A DNA stretch of 6,439 nt from Planctomycetota bacterium (GTDB lineage Bacteria; Planctomycetota; Brocadiia; SM23-32): contig JAGYMJ010000276.1 of the NCBI GenBank assembly GCA_018400625.1, positions 1 through 6,439 of the forward strand, written 5' to 3'. The stretch's first letter is position 1; every line of letters begins with the position of its first letter. The notes beneath the pieces are model-generated. The model was not told the origin of the DNA and did no database searches. It was given only the letters and a program-made list of their open reading frames with translations. The position numbers and the translations under genes were made by a program. Below are positions 1 to 6,431 of this stretch, piece by piece.

Positions 1-47
1 GGTTCACTACAAACCTGACACCTGATTTTTCATGTATAACTGTAAAA

Positions 48-92
48 TTCAGGTGGTTCACTGAATATCTACCAGATATTGCCCCACCTGAA
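48..92. repeat. Nested inverted repeat (9-bp outer arms, 7-bp inner arms)
   Basis: The outer arms TTCAGGTGG and CCACCTGAA are perfectly complementary over 9 bp. The inner arms AATATCT and AGATATT are perfect over 7 bp with an ACC loop. The two stems are separated by TTCACTG on the left and GCC on the right. There is no T-run after the right arm, so it does not look like an intrinsic terminator. It may be an operator or a folded leader. The arms are seen directly; the function is unknown. Confidence 0.7.
55..74. repeat. Direct repeat, copy 1 (partner at 116-135)
   Basis: GGTTCACTGAATATCTACCA here and GGTTTGCTGAATACTTACCA at 116-135 agree at 16 of 20 positions, 61 bp apart. Each copy forms the left arm of its own dyad. 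The TC to CT change in the left arm of copy 2 is matched by a change in its right arm, so pairing is kept. Whether this is a protein-binding site or an RNA structure is open. Confidence 0.6.
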
Positions 93-115
93 CAGGTCTT
101 GTGGTAAACAGACAG

Positions 116-144
116 GGTTTGCTGAATACTTACCAATCAAGTAT
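116..144. repeat. Direct repeat copy 2 with dyad
   Basis: This is the second copy of the 20-bp repeat (116-135), followed by the right arm of a dyad. ATACTT at 126-131 pairs perfectly with AAGTAT at 139-144 across a 7-base loop. It lies about 60 bp upstream of the first gene's start, within reach of a promoter or leader RNA. Copy 1 has the same layout with a 3-base loop. Confidence 0.55.
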
Positions 145-189
145 CATAGTTGATAAGATTTCTTTCACTAATGGCTCTAATGGCCGAAC

Positions 190-195
190 GGGAGG
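190..195 (+). promoter_or_regulatory. Ribosome binding site that sets the first gene's start
   Basis: GGGAGG lies 8 bases before the ATG at 204. The earlier in-frame candidates (TTG at 150, ATG at 171 and ATG at 180) have no comparable site. Starting at 204 also places the signal peptide at the very N-terminus. Confidence 0.85.
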
Positions 196-203
196 TTGAA
201 AAA

Positions 204-2171
204 ATGTTTTCCAGAAAAGCGTCGCTCCCCTTAATGTTTGTATGCTTTGCGTTTTTTGTTGGCCTGAATTTTGTCACTTCTTCTGTTGTGCACAATGGAA
301 GAAAGGCTTTGGCCGGTGCAGAACTCGTGTTGGTCGAAGACGGCGTGAGCCGGGCGCCGATCGTGATTTTTGCCGATGCGCCGCCCAAGACACGGCGTGC
401 GGCCGATGAATTGGCCGAATACATCGAAAAAACCAGCGGCGCCCGTCCGGAGGTGATCGAGGGCGAGCCGGACCCCGTGCCCGACCGGGCCATCTGGGTC
501 GGCTACCAGCCCGTGCTTGATGATCTTTTCCCGGGACTGGATTTTGATTTCAAACATGCCGAAGATATCCTGATAGCGTCCAATGAGAATCATCTTGTGA
601 TCGCCGGACGCGACCGCTGGGACCCCGATCATCTGGTCGTCGGAGATATTAACGGTGTTCAGCGTGAATACGGCACGGTCAACGCTGTTTATACCTTCCT
701 CCAGGACTATCTGGATGTGCGTTGGTTCTGGCCCGGCCCGTTCGGCGAGGACGTTCCCCGGAGAAACACGATCGCCTTCGAACCCTTTGAATACCGCTAC
801 CATCCCCAGATCCGAAGCCGCGCCTCGCTCTTTCGCCGATCACGGCTGGGCGGCCGGGGCAATGCTATCGAATGGTCGCGCTTCCAGCGCCTGCAGCTCG
901 ATTCGCTGCAAATTCATGCCTATCATGCCTATACCGACTGGTGGAACCGCTTCCACGAAACGAATCCGGAATTCTTCGCGCTGCAGCCGGACGGGACGCG
1001 AACCTGGAGTCATCCGAGTCGAGTGAAAATGTGTGTCTCGAATCCGGATTTTCAAAAACAGTGGCTCAAAGATGCACAAGAGGCACTGGAGGCCAATCCC
1101 AACAGGGAGATGTTCAGCGCCTCCCCCAACGACGGTGGAAGAAGTGGATTCTGCATATGTGAAAACTGCTTAGCCTGGGACCATCCGGACGGAAAGTTTG
1201 TCACTCTCATGTGGCAGGGCCTTAGCCAGAGTTACTTTTCTCTTACCGACCGTTACGTGACCCTTGCCAATGTTCTTGCGCGCCGACTCAGGGAGACATA
1301 TCCCGACCGTCAACTTTATGTGGGTATGTATGCCTACGGCGCCCACCGCCTTCCGCCGGTCGAAGCCGTGCCGGACGACAACGTCGTGATCGGTGTCGTG
1401 GCCAATTTCCACAATCGGCCTTCAGCCTACGATCTGGGGGATCATCGTCAGGATTTTCTGGACTGGGCGAAAGTCACGCCCAATCTCTTGTGGCGTCCCA
1501 ACCTGGCCGGCCATTTTCGCAGCGGCTACCTTAATGTGGCTCCCGATGATGCGATCGAAGACCTGCGCTTGGCTGCAGAAAGCGGGGTGGTCGCCGTTGA
1601 TTTCGATATGCTGTACGAGCACTGGGCAACACAGGGTCCTCATTACTATATGCTCACCCAGATGACCTGGAACCCCTATGCGGACGGCGAAGCAATCCTG
1701 GCCGACTACTATCGTCGTGCCTTCGGTCCCGCCGCCGATATCATCAGCGCCTACTGGGATTTTGTGGAAGAGACCGTGCATCCGTTGATTTATGAGGGAC
1801 AAAGCATTGCGGATACATGGGATGAATCGTTTTTCCAACGGGCGAACGGCCACCTTGATAGTGCACTGGAGGTGCTCGACGGTGAACCGGAAATTTTCAC
1901 TGAGCGGGTTGGCTTTGTGCGTGCAGGACTGGATTACTGGGATGCGATGTTTGAAGCGCGAAAACATATGGACCGTTTCCGCGAAAGCGGGGGGCAGGAC
2001 AAGGAGTCCGAGGAGAAAGCTCTGACGATATGGCTGGAAAGAATTCGGCCCCTGGTGTTGAGCGAAACATATCCCAATGCGATCAACTCAAGCTATGCCC
2101 GGCCGGGAGCCGGTCGTGTGAGCGCCTATCATCCCGAACATCTGGACTGGAGAAAGGCGCCATGGCGATAA
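204..2171 (+). CDS. Secreted DUF4838-like glycan-active protein, copy 1
   Basis: Predicted product of 655 residues, probably exported to act on a glycan or glycoside; the substrate is unknown. Residues 1-30 form a signal peptide: basic start, then a hydrophobic stretch at about 8-24. No convincing lipobox is present. Residues about 39-190 resemble the N-terminal domain of GH67 alpha-glucuronidases (ADELAEYIEKTSG, IWVGYQP, HLVIAGRDRWDP, then GTVNAVYTFLQDYLDVRW). About 200-510 matches the DUF4838 pattern, probably a TIM-type barrel: SPND at 307-310, the cysteine motif CICENC (Cys317, 319, 322), and HWATQGPHYYM from 473. The C-terminal part is probably helical. GH163 endo-beta-N-acetylglucosaminidases come from this family, but that activity cannot be transferred from sequence alone. 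Catalytic residues are not assigned. The gene is intact and is followed after 129 bases by a close paralogue. Family call fairly sure; activity inferred. Confidence 0.85.
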   Translation: MFSRKASLPLMFVCFAFFVGLNFVTSSVVHNGRKALAGAELVLVEDGVSRAPIVIFADAPPKTRRAADELAEYIEKTSGARPEVIEGEPDPVPDRAIWVGYQPVLDDLFPGLDFDFKHAEDILIASNENHLVIAGRDRWDPDHLVVGDINGVQREYGTVNAVYTFLQDYLDVRWFWPGPFGEDVPRRNTIAFEPFEYRYHPQIRSRASLFRRSRLGGRGNAIEWSRFQRLQLDSLQIHAYHAYTDWWNRFHETNPEFFALQPDGTRTWSHPSRVKMCVSNPDFQKQWLKDAQEALEANPNREMFSASPNDGGRSGFCICENCLAWDHPDGKFVTLMWQGLSQSYFSLTDRYVTLANVLARRLRETYPDRQLYVGMYAYGAHRLPPVEAVPDDNVVIGVVANFHNRPSAYDLGDHRQDFLDWAKVTPNLLWRPNLAGHFRSGYLNVAPDDAIEDLRLAAESGVVAVDFDMLYEHWATQGPHYYMLTQMTWNPYADGEAILADYYRRAFGPAADIISAYWDFVEETVHPLIYEGQSIADTWDESFFQRANGHLDSALEVLDGEPEIFTERVGFVRAGLDYWDAMFEARKHMDRFRESGGQDKESEEKALTIWLERIRPLVLSETYPNAINSSYARPGAGRVSAYHPEHLDWRKAPWR

Positions 2172-2247
2172 TAAGATACTCTTCGATGGAAAATATCCAG
2201 GTTCGTACCTTATAATCTGTTGGAGTAGAATTTGCGGTGTAAGTCCT

Positions 2248-2285
2248 CAGTGAACCCCTGAACATCCCCACCGTGCGTTGTGCCG
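2248..2285 (+). repeat. Pre-start element, copy A (partner at 6387-6427)
   Basis: CAGTGAACCCC at 2248-2258 is identical to 6387-6397. CCACCGTGCGTTGTGCCG at 2268-2285 matches 6410-6427 at 16 of 18 positions. The two blocks are 9 bases apart here and 12 in the other copy. In both copies the second block ends just before a purine-rich ribosome binding region. Similarity in spacers beside different genes suggests a shared regulatory signal or a spread repeat; which of these is not decided. Confidence 0.6.
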
Positions 2286-2286
2286 T

Positions 2287-2292
2287 AGGAGG
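2287..2292 (+). promoter_or_regulatory. Ribosome binding site of the second DUF4838-like gene
   Basis: AGGAGG stands 8 bases before the ATG at 2301. A GTG three bases earlier (2298) is in frame but only 5 bases away, so the ATG is preferred. It sits directly after the conserved pre-start element. Confidence 0.85.
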
Positions 2293-2300
2293 CTTGAGTG

Positions 2301-4286
2301 ATGCGTAAAAAAACATATGAACCGACCGTGACATTAAAGATGATTTTCAGTACACTTTTTGTGTTTTTGTTGACTTTTGATTCGGCATATTTGAACGCAG
2401 ATGATTCCGCAGAATTGGTGCTGGTTGAGGACGGCGCCGCGAGAACACCGATCGTCCTTTTGGAGGATGCACCGAGGTTCACACGGCTTGCCGCCGATGA
2501 GCTGGCCGAGTACATCGAGAAAATCAGCGGCGTTCGCCCTGAGATCATTGCAGGCGAACCCGACCCCATCCCCGACAATGCTATCTGGGTCGGCTATCAG
2601 CCGGTTATGGAGGATTTGTTCCCCGACATCGATTTCCATTTCGAGCACCCGGAAGAAATATTGATCGTTTCAAATACGAACCATCTGGCCATCGCCGGGC
2701 GTGACCGGTGGGATCCGCAGAACAATGTACGGCAACTGTCCAGAGGGCGCGAACTGGAGGGCGTCCAAAGTGAGTATGGGACGGTTAACGCTGTTTATAC
2801 CTTTATTCAGGACTATCTGGATGTCCGTTGGCTGTGGGCCGGCGAACTCGGTGAAGATATTGTCGAGCGGGACCGCATCGCGTTCTCTCCTTTCCGCTAC
2901 CGCCATCATCCACAGATTCGGGCCAGGTCGGGCCTTTTTTCTGCCCATTCGCTCAGGCGATGGGGTTTCAGCCCGCGTCGCGACACCCAGAATTGGGTCC
3001 GCTTTCAACGCCTCCTGTTCGACTCGGCCGATGCTCCAGGCGGCCATGGTTTCGGCGACTGGTGGGAGCGCTTTCATGAGACGCATCCGGAATATTTTGC
3101 ACTGCAGCCCGATGGTACGCGCGGGGGCGGAGACAAGCCGTATCCGCGGGCCGGTACGGTCAAAATCTGTCATTCAAATCCGGATGTCTGGCAGCAGTGG
3201 CTTCTGGATGTCGAAGATCAGATAGAGAAAAATCCGCTTCAGAGAGCTTTTAATGCGTCACCTAACGACGGCGGAGCCAGCGGCCATTGCGTGTGCCCGG
3301 ACTGTCTGGCCTGGGATCACCCGGACGGAGAAACACTCCGCTTCATCTGGCAGGGGATAAGCCAGGATTATGTTGCTTTGAGCGATCGCACCATTACTTT
3401 TGCGAATAAGGTCGCACGACTGCTCCGTGAACGCTATCCTGATGAGGATTATTATGTGCATATGCTCGCCTACGGCAATTGGCGTCCGGTACCGGTGGAG
3501 GTGGTCCCCGACGACAACGTTATTATCCTCAGTGTCACCAATTTTCACAATCGGCACAATCCGGCCGGAAGAGAGCTGTTCCATGGGTGGGCCGAGGTGG
3601 CCCCGAATCTTGTATGGCGGCCGAATCTGGGTTTCGGGCTTTGGAATATCGGATTTCCGAGGGTTTCAACGCGGCGTGCTATCGAGGATATGAAGCTGGC
3701 AGCGGAGAATAATGTCACCGGTCTGCATTTCGATCTCGTCTGGACCCATTGGGCGACTCAGGGGCCTCATTATTACATGCTGGCACAGATGGCATGGAAC
3801 CCCGGTGCCGATGGAGAAGCCATTCTGGAAGACTACTACCAGCGCGGTTTTGGCAAGGCTTCCGATGATGTGAAAGCCTACTGGACACTGATGGAGGAGG
3901 CCAATGAACGGATAATACCGGATATGGATAAGTGGCTGGAGGTCTATGATCAGGATTTTTTTGATCGGGCTGAAACACATCTTGACCGGGCGATGGAGGC
4001 GGTCAAAGAGGGGCCGGGGAAATACCGGCGGCGGGTCGAGTTTGTGCGTGTCGGGCTTGATTATACACGCGCGTTGGTTGAAGTAAAACACCTGATGGAC
4101 CTTTTCCGTGAGTCGGGTGAAAAGGTGCATGAAGACAAAGCGCGCACGATCTGGGTGGAACGGATCAGGCCGCTGGCGGCCGGCGAAGAATACCCGAATG
4201 CTATCAATAAAATGGTCAGGCCCGGGCACTCAAGAGGGCTGCGGGGCTATGGAATGTATCCCGACGACCTGGAACGCCGATGGTAA
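2301..4286 (+). CDS. Secreted DUF4838-like glycan-active protein, copy 2
   Basis: Predicted product of 661 residues with the same architecture as the preceding gene. A basic start and a hydrophobic stretch at about 14-26 form the signal peptide, with cleavage probable near residues 30-34. A GH67-N-like domain covers about 38-195 and the DUF4838-like region about 210-520, with SPND at 320-323, CVCPDC (Cys330, 332, 335) and HWATQGPHYYM from 483. Residues 65-139 agree with copy 1 at 58 of 75 positions. Differences cluster in a few loops: about five extra residues after RDRWDP, a rebuilt stretch after the SGLF segment, and an insertion with glycines before VKICHSNP. This fits a tandem duplication followed by divergence, possibly toward a different substrate. 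The gene is intact and ends 33 bases from the convergent dehydrogenase gene. The enzymatic activity is inferred from the family and the catalytic residues are not assigned. Confidence 0.85.
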   Translation: MRKKTYEPTVTLKMIFSTLFVFLLTFDSAYLNADDSAELVLVEDGAARTPIVLLEDAPRFTRLAADELAEYIEKISGVRPEIIAGEPDPIPDNAIWVGYQPVMEDLFPDIDFHFEHPEEILIVSNTNHLAIAGRDRWDPQNNVRQLSRGRELEGVQSEYGTVNAVYTFIQDYLDVRWLWAGELGEDIVERDRIAFSPFRYRHHPQIRARSGLFSAHSLRRWGFSPRRDTQNWVRFQRLLFDSADAPGGHGFGDWWERFHETHPEYFALQPDGTRGGGDKPYPRAGTVKICHSNPDVWQQWLLDVEDQIEKNPLQRAFNASPNDGGASGHCVCPDCLAWDHPDGETLRFIWQGISQDYVALSDRTITFANKVARLLRERYPDEDYYVHMLAYGNWRPVPVEVVPDDNVIILSVTNFHNRHNPAGRELFHGWAEVAPNLVWRPNLGFGLWNIGFPRVSTRRAIEDMKLAAENNVTGLHFDLVWTHWATQGPHYYMLAQMAWNPGADGEAILEDYYQRGFGKASDDVKAYWTLMEEANERIIPDMDKWLEVYDQDFFDRAETHLDRAMEAVKEGPGKYRRRVEFVRVGLDYTRALVEVKHLMDLFRESGEKVHEDKARTIWVERIRPLAAGEEYPNAINKMVRPGHSRGLRGYGMYPDDLERRW

Positions 4287-4319
4287 GAGGACATTTTTGC
4301 TGAAAAAACTCCCGAAACG

Positions 4320-5324
4320 CTAACCACAGAACATGATGACCGTTTTGAGGGTCTTTTTTTCAATAACGGTCTTCCATGCGGTACTCAGTTCCTCAATGGG
4401 GAAGCGGTGCGAAATGAACGGCGGAGTCTCGATTTTGTGTTCGCGGATCATCTGGCATATCTCGTCATGAGCGGACTTTTCGTCGGGATTGATGCGTTCA
4501 AAGACATGACGATCGCGGAAGATGTCGTATCGGCTGTCATCTCCCTGCCCTGCATACACCGCATATCCGTAAACATGGCCGCCATCCCTGATGGCGGGCA
4601 GAAGCCCCAGAGCCACTTTAAGGCTGCCGGTGGTTTCCACCAAAGCATCATATTCACTGCTCACATCGGCCAGAAGAGATGCCGAATCGGCAGCCCCCCG
4701 GGCCATTGCAAAATCCAGTGGTTCCTTGCGCCGGGCCGTAACGGTTACGTGGCCCGCGCCCTTCATCCGTAAAAAAATCCCGAAAAGACAACCCACGATG
4801 CCAACCCCGGCGACGAGGAACCTTCGCCCGCTGATCGTGCCCATCTTCTTTACTGAGGACCAGATTTCCTTCTGACTCGTCATCAGCATGGCACGATCCA
4901 AATCGATATCGTGCGGAACCGTTTGTTGATACCCATGGTGGTGAGGAACCGATTCGATCCGGCCGTCTTTGACCATAGCCTGAGCGTCGCGAATCTTTCC
5001 ATATTCGGCGAACCCTCCCCACATGGAACTCAAGCCTCCCAGAGTCTCATTTCCCCAGATCGCCATCGGACGCATCACCCGGTCTCCGACGGCGAAATGC
5101 TGCACTTTCGAACCGCTCTTTTGCACTATCCCGACAGATTCATGGCCCAGTATCGCAGGGAAGGTCCCGTCGAAGGGGGGAGTCCCATTGACGATATGGC
5201 GGTCTGTGGAATTGCAAAAAGCGCAGCTCTCTACCTGTACCAGGCAGTCGTAGGGCCCGATCTCCGGCACCGGTGCTGTTCCCGGCCATAACCCGCCTTT
5301 ACCGTCCGTTATTGCAACTTTCAT
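4320..5324 (-). CDS. Zinc-type MDR alcohol/sugar dehydrogenase
   Basis: Cytoplasmic dehydrogenase of 334 residues, the usual MDR length, probably using NAD(P) to oxidise a sugar, polyol or other alcohol. The N-terminal GroES-like domain keeps catalytic-zinc features: CAFC with Cys37, Thr40-Asp41, and GHE with His61-Glu62. The usual four-cysteine structural zinc loop is missing; that region (about 84-108) is glycine- and tryptophan-rich. A fourth zinc ligand is not obvious. The Rossmann motif GVGIVG is at 173-178, and the second strand ends in TARR (196-199) without an acidic residue, which favours NADP(H) (inference). HHH at 128-130 is unusual. The start is ATG at 5324, with GGAG 6 bases upstream; a TTG at 5336 is in frame but unlikely. 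The gene begins 2 bases after the stop of the upstream dehydrogenase gene, and its ribosome binding site lies within that gene's last codons, so the two are probably translationally coupled. The substrate is unknown. Confidence 0.88.
   Translation of the reverse strand: MKVAITDGKGGLWPGTAPVPEIGPYDCLVQVESCAFCNSTDRHIVNGTPPFDGTFPAILGHESVGIVQKSGSKVQHFAVGDRVMRPMAIWGNETLGGLSSMWGGFAEYGKIRDAQAMVKDGRIESVPHHHGYQQTVPHDIDLDRAMLMTSQKEIWSSVKKMGTISGRRFLVAGVGIVGCLFGIFLRMKGAGHVTVTARRKEPLDFAMARGAADSASLLADVSSEYDALVETTGSLKVALGLLPAIRDGGHVYGYAVYAGQGDDSRYDIFRDRHVFERINPDEKSAHDEICQMIREHKIETPPFISHRFPIEELSTAWKTVIEKKTLKTVIMFCG
4338..4360 (+). terminator. Weak terminator-like hairpin after the second DUF4838-like gene
   Basis: GACC (4338-4341) and GGTC (4350-4353) can pair, followed by seven T at 4354-4360. 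A competing longer pairing joins GACCGTT (4338-4344) to AACGGTC (4365-4371). The site lies inside the 3' end of the convergent dehydrogenase gene. The 4-bp stem is short for an intrinsic terminator, so this is a tentative call. Confidence 0.3.
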
Positions 5325-5326
5325 CT

Positions 5327-6307
5327 TTATCTCCAATCAATAACCATACCGATGATCGATCGATCTCCGGCGATGATCCTCCTGTAACCATCACAAGCGT
5401 TCTCCAGATTAACCACATCCGTGAGATTGTCCTCGAGATGAATTGTGCCGGCCGCCAGAGAATCGAGTACGGCCCGTGTTGTCTCACGATCGCCGCCCCC
5501 CATTGGAAAAAGGATTCGGGCTCGGTTGGCATGGAAGTGACTGTATTCCAGGGCAATCTCGCCCGGATGCCAGGAAAGAAAAACAAACCGCCCATCCGGC
5601 CTCAGTGCGGCCGTGGCCTGGTGAATGACTTCTTTGGAGCCGGTGGCCTCGACCACAACGGTCGGCCCCTGACCTGATGTGAGTTCCTCGACCCGCTTTT
5701 CGATGTCATCGTTCATGGGGTCCAGTACCGTGGCGGTGACATATTGGCGGGAAAGCGAGGCGCGTTTTTTATCCGGTTCAACGGTCACGATACGTGCTCC
5801 CCGGTTCCGGGCGAACTGCCCGAAGAACTGACCGATCATGCCCTGTCCGAAGATGAGAACCCGATCCTTTTCGGTAATTTCGGCCATGCTGACCGCCTCG
5901 AGACCGACCTTGGGGAGAACGAAGAGGGCGGCTTCCTTCTCATCAACATCGTCCGGCAGGAAGCTGACCCGCGAGGCCGGAATCACGACGTGGGACATAT
6001 GCCCTCCAAAAACACTGTTGATCTCCCCTTCCAGCCGGCCACCGCCCGATACCACTTTATCCCCCGGCGAAAAATCGGTGACCGCAGCTCCTGATTCCTC
6101 CACAATGCCCGTGATCATGTAGCCGCCGACCAGCGGAAACGTTCCGTTGTGGGTGCGAATGCCCGAAAAAATGGACGATTCCGTACCTATGCTTACGCCC
6201 GAATAGAGTGTGCGTATCCTCACCTCGTCAGGCATGATAGCGGGGATATCGATCTCTTCAATCTTCGGTTGGTTTGCTGAACGAAAAACAATGGCTTGAG
6301 CTTTCAA
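5327..6307 (-). CDS. Zinc-ligand-free MDR family oxidoreductase
   Basis: Cytoplasmic oxidoreductase of 326 residues, first gene of the minus-strand pair. The MDR fold is shown by an N-terminal GroES-like domain, PGDKV at 81-85, and a Rossmann domain with GQGMIG at 154-159; Glu177 at the end of the next strand favours NAD(H) (inference). Zinc ligands are absent: YSGVSIGTE (35-43) stands where the catalytic cysteine would be, GGY (61-63) replaces GHE, and the only cysteine is Cys305. The SGVSIGTE style resembles the MDR subgroup annotated as bacteriochlorophyllide a dehydrogenase-like (BchC-like), but nothing else here points to photosynthesis. The start is TTG at 6307, supported by AAGGAGG (6315-6321) 7 bases upstream, with no ATG nearby. 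The substrate is unknown; pairing with the zinc-type enzyme suggests two steps of one pathway. Confidence 0.85.
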   Translation of the reverse strand: MKAQAIVFRSANQPKIEEIDIPAIMPDEVRIRTLYSGVSIGTESSIFSGIRTHNGTFPLVGGYMITGIVEESGAAVTDFSPGDKVVSGGGRLEGEINSVFGGHMSHVVIPASRVSFLPDDVDEKEAALFVLPKVGLEAVSMAEITEKDRVLIFGQGMIGQFFGQFARNRGARIVTVEPDKKRASLSRQYVTATVLDPMNDDIEKRVEELTSGQGPTVVVEATGSKEVIHQATAALRPDGRFVFLSWHPGEIALEYSHFHANRARILFPMGGGDRETTRAVLDSLAAGTIHLEDNLTDVVNLENACDGYRRIIAGDRSIIGMVIDWR

Positions 6308-6314
6308 TATCAGG

Positions 6315-6321
6315 CCTCCTT
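6315..6321 (-). promoter_or_regulatory. Ribosome binding site supporting a TTG start
   Basis: Read on the minus strand this is AAGGAGG, 7 bases before the TTG at 6307. It is one of the strongest such sites in the window and is the main reason for accepting a TTG start. Confidence 0.85.
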
Positions 6322-6386
6322 ATTTATTAGAAGTAAGAACCAAAACAATACGCATAACCCCGGCTACTGATCCGGATGTGAATATC

Positions 6387-6431
6387 CAGTGAACCCCGTT
6401 GCCTCATCACCACCGTGCCCTGTGCCGGTGG
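6387..6431 (+). repeat. Pre-start element, copy B, with a hairpin
   Basis: This is the second copy of the element at 2248-2285 (11 of 11 and 16 of 18 identities in its two blocks). Here CCACCG (6410-6415) and CGGTGG (6426-6431) form a perfect 6-bp inverted repeat around a 10-base loop. The right arm overlaps the only purine-rich sequence before the ATG at 6436, so the hairpin could hide the ribosome binding site. In copy A the same arms have two mismatches. Confidence 0.55.

Larger units (their letters stand above)
1..203. promoter_or_regulatory. Gene-free leader upstream of the first DUF4838-like gene
   Basis: I see no convincing coding sequence here; open frames that cross it lack ribosome binding sites or are antisense to the next gene. 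The stretch is AT-richer than the genes and dense in inverted repeats: TTCAGGTGG (48-56) faces CCACCTGAA (84-92), with AATATCT (64-70) facing AGATATT (74-80) inside; ACCTGAACAGGT (86-97) is a dyad; ATACTT (126-131) faces AAGTAT (139-144). GGTTCACT occurs at 1-8 and 55-62. This is what an operator/promoter region or a structured leader would look like. No clear -35/-10 pair was found, so the transcription start is not placed. Confidence 0.55.
2172..2300 (+). promoter_or_regulatory. Spacer and probable leader between the two paralogues
   Basis: The 129-base gap is long for a simple operon. A perfect TATAAT lies at 2211-2216, but no good -35 hexamer is found 16-18 bases upstream, so an activator would be needed if it is a promoter. 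A small dyad AGGT-tcgt-ACCT (2199-2210) abuts it. Transcription from there would give a leader of roughly 75-80 bases carrying the element at 2248-2285. No terminator hairpin is obvious after the first gene, so readthrough is also possible. Confidence 0.45.

Noticed and set aside
1..145. CRISPR array or insertion-sequence end in the repeat-rich leader
   Set aside because: There are only two imperfect repeat copies, no regular spacer pattern, no transposase and no target-site duplication.
168..185. Short tandem repeat CTAATGGCT / CTAATGGCC
   Set aside because: Only two 9-base units lie just before the start, with no link to other elements; it may be chance.
150..203. Longer N-terminus for the first gene from the TTG at 150 (or ATG at 171 or 180)
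   Set aside because: These starts lack a ribosome binding site, whereas the ATG at 204 has GGGAGG 8 bases upstream and puts the signal peptide at the N-terminus.
231..250. Lipoprotein signal around the cysteine in the first gene's hydrophobic stretch
   Set aside because: The residues before the cysteine are MFV, which does not fit a lipobox, and the cysteine lies inside the hydrophobic core.
1422..1967. Minus-strand open frame of 181 codons inside the first DUF4838-like gene
   Set aside because: It is antisense to a clearly conserved gene, has no recognisable domain and no good ribosome binding site. The similar frame at 3666-4229 in the second gene is rejected for the same reason.
4407..4772. 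Plus-strand open frames across the dehydrogenase genes (also 4911-5291, 5273-5677, 5744-6094)
   Set aside because: They are antisense to well-supported MDR coding sequence, and none shows a domain of its own.
5327..6307. Naming the zinc-free MDR gene bchC
   Set aside because: The resemblance is at subgroup level only, no other photosynthesis gene is present, and many non-photosynthetic bacteria carry such proteins.
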